DNA of 64,000 nucleotides, from assembly GCF_003144035.1 (NCBI RefSeq), contig NZ_QFWT01000013.1, forward strand, positions 1 to 64,000. Direction: 5' to 3'. Position numbers and translations under genes: made by a program. Position 1 is the stretch's first letter. The number at the start of each line of letters is the position of its first letter. The notes beneath the pieces were generated by a model that was not told the origin of the DNA, searched no databases, and was given only the letters and a program-made list of their open reading frames with translations. This stretch comes from Vibrio albus. Its GTDB lineage: Bacteria; Pseudomonadota; Gammaproteobacteria; Enterobacterales; Vibrionaceae. Shown here in pieces: positions 61,801 through 64,000 of the stretch.

Positions 61801-61931
61801 TCTTTAATGGTAAATTTAGGGTCTTCCAAACGACCAAGCCCGAAAAAGGACTGTAATCCACCGACCCCCAGAATCAACAGAAACAGCCAACTGATGACTT
61901 TATGTTTTATTGAATATTCAGCAATGTTCAC
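58875..61931 (-). CDS. RND efflux pump, inner-membrane transporter
   Basis: The 1018-residue protein has the AcrB-type layout with 12 helices and two large periplasmic loops. The TM4 motif is LGMLVDNAIVIVEGI, a DN pair instead of the DD pair of the pump at 26912. It is the last gene of a three-gene operon after two adaptors, overlapping the second by 4 bp. Substrates are unknown; related Vibrio pumps export bile salts and detergents. Confidence 0.92.
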   Translation of the reverse strand: MNIAEYSIKHKVISWLFLLILGVGGLQSFFGLGRLEDPKFTIKDALIIASYPGATVQEVEEELTYPLERQVRQLPYLDKVTSISSRGLSQITVSMKEQYAAGELAQIWDEMRRKVNDLKATLPAGVASVQVIDDFGDVYGVLLMLSGKGYSYVELERYADYLTRELDLIEGVGKVIKAGDQEEQLFVEVSLDRLAALNLDMNNVYNLLTTQNSVTSAGSLMMDGQSLVVRPDGALNSVEQLENLIIHGRDTGNLIRLKDVATISRGVAEKPDNVITYNGEPAISLGISFADGVNVVEVGQHIEARLAELENIKPAGIDINYFYNQAHEVDQSVQGFVISLAEAVGIVILVLLFAMGLRSGIIIGLVLLLTVFGTFILMEQTNIELHRISLGALIIALGMLVDNAIVIVEGILVGMKKGRTKLQASIDIVKQAQWPLLGATVIAIIAFAPIGLSEDATGEFMGSLFWVLCYSLFLSWITALTLTPFLADLLLKDGEQEEASDDPYKGALFVIFGGLLKLALRFRWLTIGVMIGMLTLSIVAFGMIKQSFFPASNTPMFYVDLWMPEGTDIRETLAQTHRVEEKIGALDGVAFVSSSVGQGLPRFMLTYEPERSYEAYAQIQVRTETREQIVPILTQLEQELPSHFAEPTFRFRMLEFGPSPASKIEARISGSEPRVLREIARQVEDILNADPGTRNVRHDWRERVKELVPQFNESKARRLGITKQDLSETLQTAFGGSPIGVFRDGTQMLPIIARLPQEERVDFDTLQNLSVWSPTLQSYVPIEQVLDGMELEWTEPLIMRRDRKRTLTVLADHDILGEETPAVLFSRIRPAVEALSLPQGYQIEWGGEYESSTDAQQATFSSLPVGYLFMFIITILLFNSVKKPLVIWLTVPLAIIGVSIGLLVSNMSFGFTALLGLLSLSGMVLKNGIVLMDQINSELDFGKEPYQAVVDSAVSRVRPVSMAALTTILGMIPLLFDAMFNSMAVTIMAGLGFATVLTLVVVPVLFSLFYSVKAPRKV

Positions 61932-63004
61932 TGCGGGCTGCCCTCATTAATATAATTAACACTCATGCCGTCTCTTAGTTTTCTTAACCCTGAGTTCACC
62001 AACTGCTCACCCTTTGTTACGCCGTCACTAATAATCACGCCTTCTTCAGTAATACGCTCTACCTCGACCACCTTTTTGCTAACGCTCCCATGACTTAGTT
62101 TCCAGACATAAAATGCTTCTGGTGAATCTCCTGCATCCAGAACTGTCATCGGAACCTCGTATCCATGAGCTTTTTGCAACCCGGCCTTAACCATATCGAC
62201 CCGAATACTGGCACTGGTTCCAGGGAGAATAGGCGGTTCAACCTGATCCATCTGCAACCAAAACTCATATGACTGATTTTCTGGTAACTGCTCACTACTA
62301 TGTTTTAGATAACGTGGATAAAAATGACGGTCATCATTTAAAAAAGTCACCTGAGGCTGATAAACTCTATCCTTCTCATCGGGATCAATCATGGCCTGAA
62401 TGGCATCAGAAATCGCTACCCGAATCTGTACAATGTCACTCTGATACATACTCAGTATGGGTTCACCGGTCTGTACACTTTCAAAGGCTTTTTTGGGTAC
62501 AGAAGAAATTACACCATCAAATGGAGCCACTAACCGGGCATATTCCAGCTGGTTTTGTGCTTGTCGGTAAGTAACCTCTGCAATACGCCGGTTCGCCGTC
62601 AGTGAATCCAGCTCTGACCGGGAAATCATTTTTTTAGTGAATAATTCTTTTCCCCGGTTCAATTGCTTTTGCGCCAGTTGATAACGAACTTCCGCATCCG
62701 CTAACTGCTGTCGTGACCGGTCACTGTTCAATAGCGCTAACAGTTCTCCTCGTTTAACCTTCTGCCCGGATCGCACCAGAATAGCATCCAGTTCACCACC
62801 AATCCTGAAGGAGACATTAGTCAGTTCGGCTGGCTCGACCTTGCCTTTAAACTCCCGAAACCGTTTTTCAACCGGGTGAGGAACGGTATAAGAGGTGACT
62901 GACAACGGAGCCTTATCTCTGATGGTTTCTTCCGATTCGCAACCCTGTAACACAGCCAGCGTAACGATTAAGGCACCATAAAATTTTCTCTGTTGCAAAA
63001 ACAT
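61928..63004 (-). CDS. RND periplasmic adaptor (second of two)
   Basis: The 358-residue adaptor is a probable lipoprotein: an N-terminal hydrophobic segment ending LQGCESEE gives a lipobox Cys near residue 22. Lipoyl halves surround a helical hairpin (FRIGGELDAILVRSGQKV and LVAPFDGVISSVP). It overlaps the first adaptor gene by 1 bp and the pump by 4 bp. Two different adaptors with one pump is a known but less common arrangement in Vibrio. Confidence 0.88.
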   Translation of the reverse strand: MFLQQRKFYGALIVTLAVLQGCESEETIRDKAPLSVTSYTVPHPVEKRFREFKGKVEPAELTNVSFRIGGELDAILVRSGQKVKRGELLALLNSDRSRQQLADAEVRYQLAQKQLNRGKELFTKKMISRSELDSLTANRRIAEVTYRQAQNQLEYARLVAPFDGVISSVPKKAFESVQTGEPILSMYQSDIVQIRVAISDAIQAMIDPDEKDRVYQPQVTFLNDDRHFYPRYLKHSSEQLPENQSYEFWLQMDQVEPPILPGTSASIRVDMVKAGLQKAHGYEVPMTVLDAGDSPEAFYVWKLSHGSVSKKVVEVERITEEGVIISDGVTKGEQLVNSGLRKLRDGMSVNYINEGSPQ

Positions 63005-64000
63005 CAGATACCTCCTTCCTTTTTCCAGGCTTTGACTTTCTGCCCTTCTATCAGGTTATCCGCGCCCGCGATAACAATCAGATCACCCTCTTCTATTCCA
63101 CGGATAACCGCTCCGGACGGGCTTAATTCGATTTCAGTGCTCTGCACCACTTGCTGTTCAGGAATGTAACGCCACACTAATACTTGTCCGTTTATCTGGT
63201 AAAAGAGTGCATCTTCAGGAAGGAAAAGAGAACTGGAGATACCTTTATTCAGGAGACGTACCTGACCGGTCATCCCTGCCAGAATATTCGTATTTTGGGG
63301 ACGGATAATTGACACTGTCGCGTTATAGCTGTTCGTATCAATATCCGGAGATGTTGATATTTCTTTAAAATGTGCGGGAAAAACTTTGTCGGCATAATGA
63401 TCAAGTACGACTGAAAATGACCGCTGCTTCAGCTTCTCGACCCCAATTTCCTTCACATAATTAACCGGCAAAGAGAAATCCACATCCAGTTTATCAATGG
63501 TCAGAATATTCAGTACTGCCGCTCCTCCCTGAATGAACTGATCCTGCTTCGCAAAAGAAAGAGACACAACACCATCAAACGGCGCTTTAAGTGTGGTATA
63601 ACCCAAATCTGTTTTTGCCTGCTCCAGTGCAGCCCGTGCGGCTTTGTAAGTTGTTTCACTCTTATCAAAACTATCCGTGCTGATTAATTGCTTCTCAACC
63701 AGCTTTCTATCACGCTCATAATTAATTTTTGCCAGATCATACTGTGCCTGATTAGCTTCAAGTGCCAATTGAAAATCAGTGGCATCCAGTGTAGCCAATA
63801 CGTCATTTTTCCTGACTTTCTGTCCCTCCTTCACCAACAGAGTCTCAATAACTCCGGAAACCTGAAACGAGAGTTGCGAACGGGTACCAGCATCCACTTT
63901 TGCCAGAAAGGCATCATACCCATCCGGGTGGTTCGCCGGCACTTCATACAGTTTTACTGGTTTTATAATTTCCAGCTGTGGCTCAGAGTTGGCCTGATAG
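63004..64000 (-). CDS. RND periplasmic adaptor (first of two), cut by window edge
   Basis: The frame runs from 63004 past GTG 63942 and stays open to the right edge, reading QANSEPQLEIIKPVKLYEVP before it. So the true N-terminus with signal peptide lies outside. Visible parts: lipoyl half FQVSGVIETLLVKEGQKV, helical hairpin (about 60-110 of the visible part), second lipoyl half LKAPFDGVVSLSFAKQD, beta-barrel and membrane-proximal domain. It works with the second adaptor and the pump at 58875. Confidence 0.88.
   Translation of the reverse strand, partial: YQANSEPQLEIIKPVKLYEVPANHPDGYDAFLAKVDAGTRSQLSFQVSGVIETLLVKEGQKVRKNDVLATLDATDFQLALEANQAQYDLAKINYERDRKLVEKQLISTDSFDKSETTYKAARAALEQAKTDLGYTTLKAPFDGVVSLSFAKQDQFIQGGAAVLNILTIDKLDVDFSLPVNYVKEIGVEKLKQRSFSVVLDHYADKVFPAHFKEISTSPDIDTNSYNATVSIIRPQNTNILAGMTGQVRLLNKGISSSLFLPEDALFYQINGQVLVWRYIPEQQVVQSTEIELSPSGAVIRGIEEGDLIVIAGADNLIEGQKVKAWKKEGGI

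Overview
The window looks like a Vibrio (Vibrionaceae) chromosome, probably the second one. This rests on the recognisable cargo of full-length housekeeping genes: guaC, ldhA, a YbiW-type glycyl radical enzyme, ackA, deaD/csdA, rnb and ravA-viaA. Two tRNA genes, tRNA-Leu(CAG) and tRNA-Cys(GCA), are also present. The species and replicon assignment is inference from gene content; no search was run.

Region 1 (about 1-17500) is accessory DNA. It opens with a cut-off HPP-family membrane protein and a divergent TetR regulator with two palindromic operators. Remnants follow: a 52-codon tyrosine-recombinase stub and a 5'-truncated, ParB-like C-terminus. From 1549 to 14952 lies a cluster that I read as a ubiquitin-like conjugation and conflict system. 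It holds two paralogous E2-like proteins at its two flanks, a fused JAB (JAMM isopeptidase)-E1 protein, and a 74-residue beta-grasp candidate ending in Lys-Gly. It also holds a NYN/PIN-like protein, a sigma-region-2-like protein with a charged linker, a cytosolic Ig-repeat-like protein and a DUF4407-like membrane protein. Finally there is a 1413-residue protein combining a Lon-type (S16) Ser-Lys peptidase domain, a STAND NTPase, one membrane helix and TPRs. I know of no named system with this exact composition. A metallopeptidase and an Lcl/DUF1566 protein follow.

The island ends just downstream of guaC. There the sequence shows a TnsA N-terminal remnant and tandem sites of about 22 bp with a TGT tip, 21 bp past the guaC stop. 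This matches the right end of a Tn7-like transposon of the type that uses guaC as attachment site. Only this end is visible; no tnsB, tnsC, tniQ, cas genes or CRISPR array were seen, so the element appears decayed.

Region 2 (17518-31013) is metabolic and transport. It holds guaC with a two-hairpin leader, ldhA with a DUF2301 membrane protein, and a DeoR regulator with a glycyl radical enzyme and its activator sharing repeated operator-like motifs. A three-gene overlapping operon (NBD-less ABC membrane domain, RND adaptor, RND pump) and an AraC regulator complete it.

Region 3 (31040-43600) holds nnr (NAD(P)HX repair), a CheC-type response regulator with a PAS protein, a periplasmic-sensor diguanylate cyclase, tRNA-Leu and an EAL-HDOD protein. 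It ends with a Liv-type ABC importer in an operon with an Asp/Glu/hydantoin racemase, preceded by two GntR-like palindromes.

Region 4 (44100-64000) is conserved core: ackA without pta, deaD, rnb, an AraC regulator, a DUF3024-like protein, a PstS-like protein with a Pho box, a MaoC protein, a beta-barrel-like protein, a DUF3108 protein, a 7-bp microsatellite, tRNA-Cys, viaA-ravA, and an RND pump with two adaptors running off the right edge.
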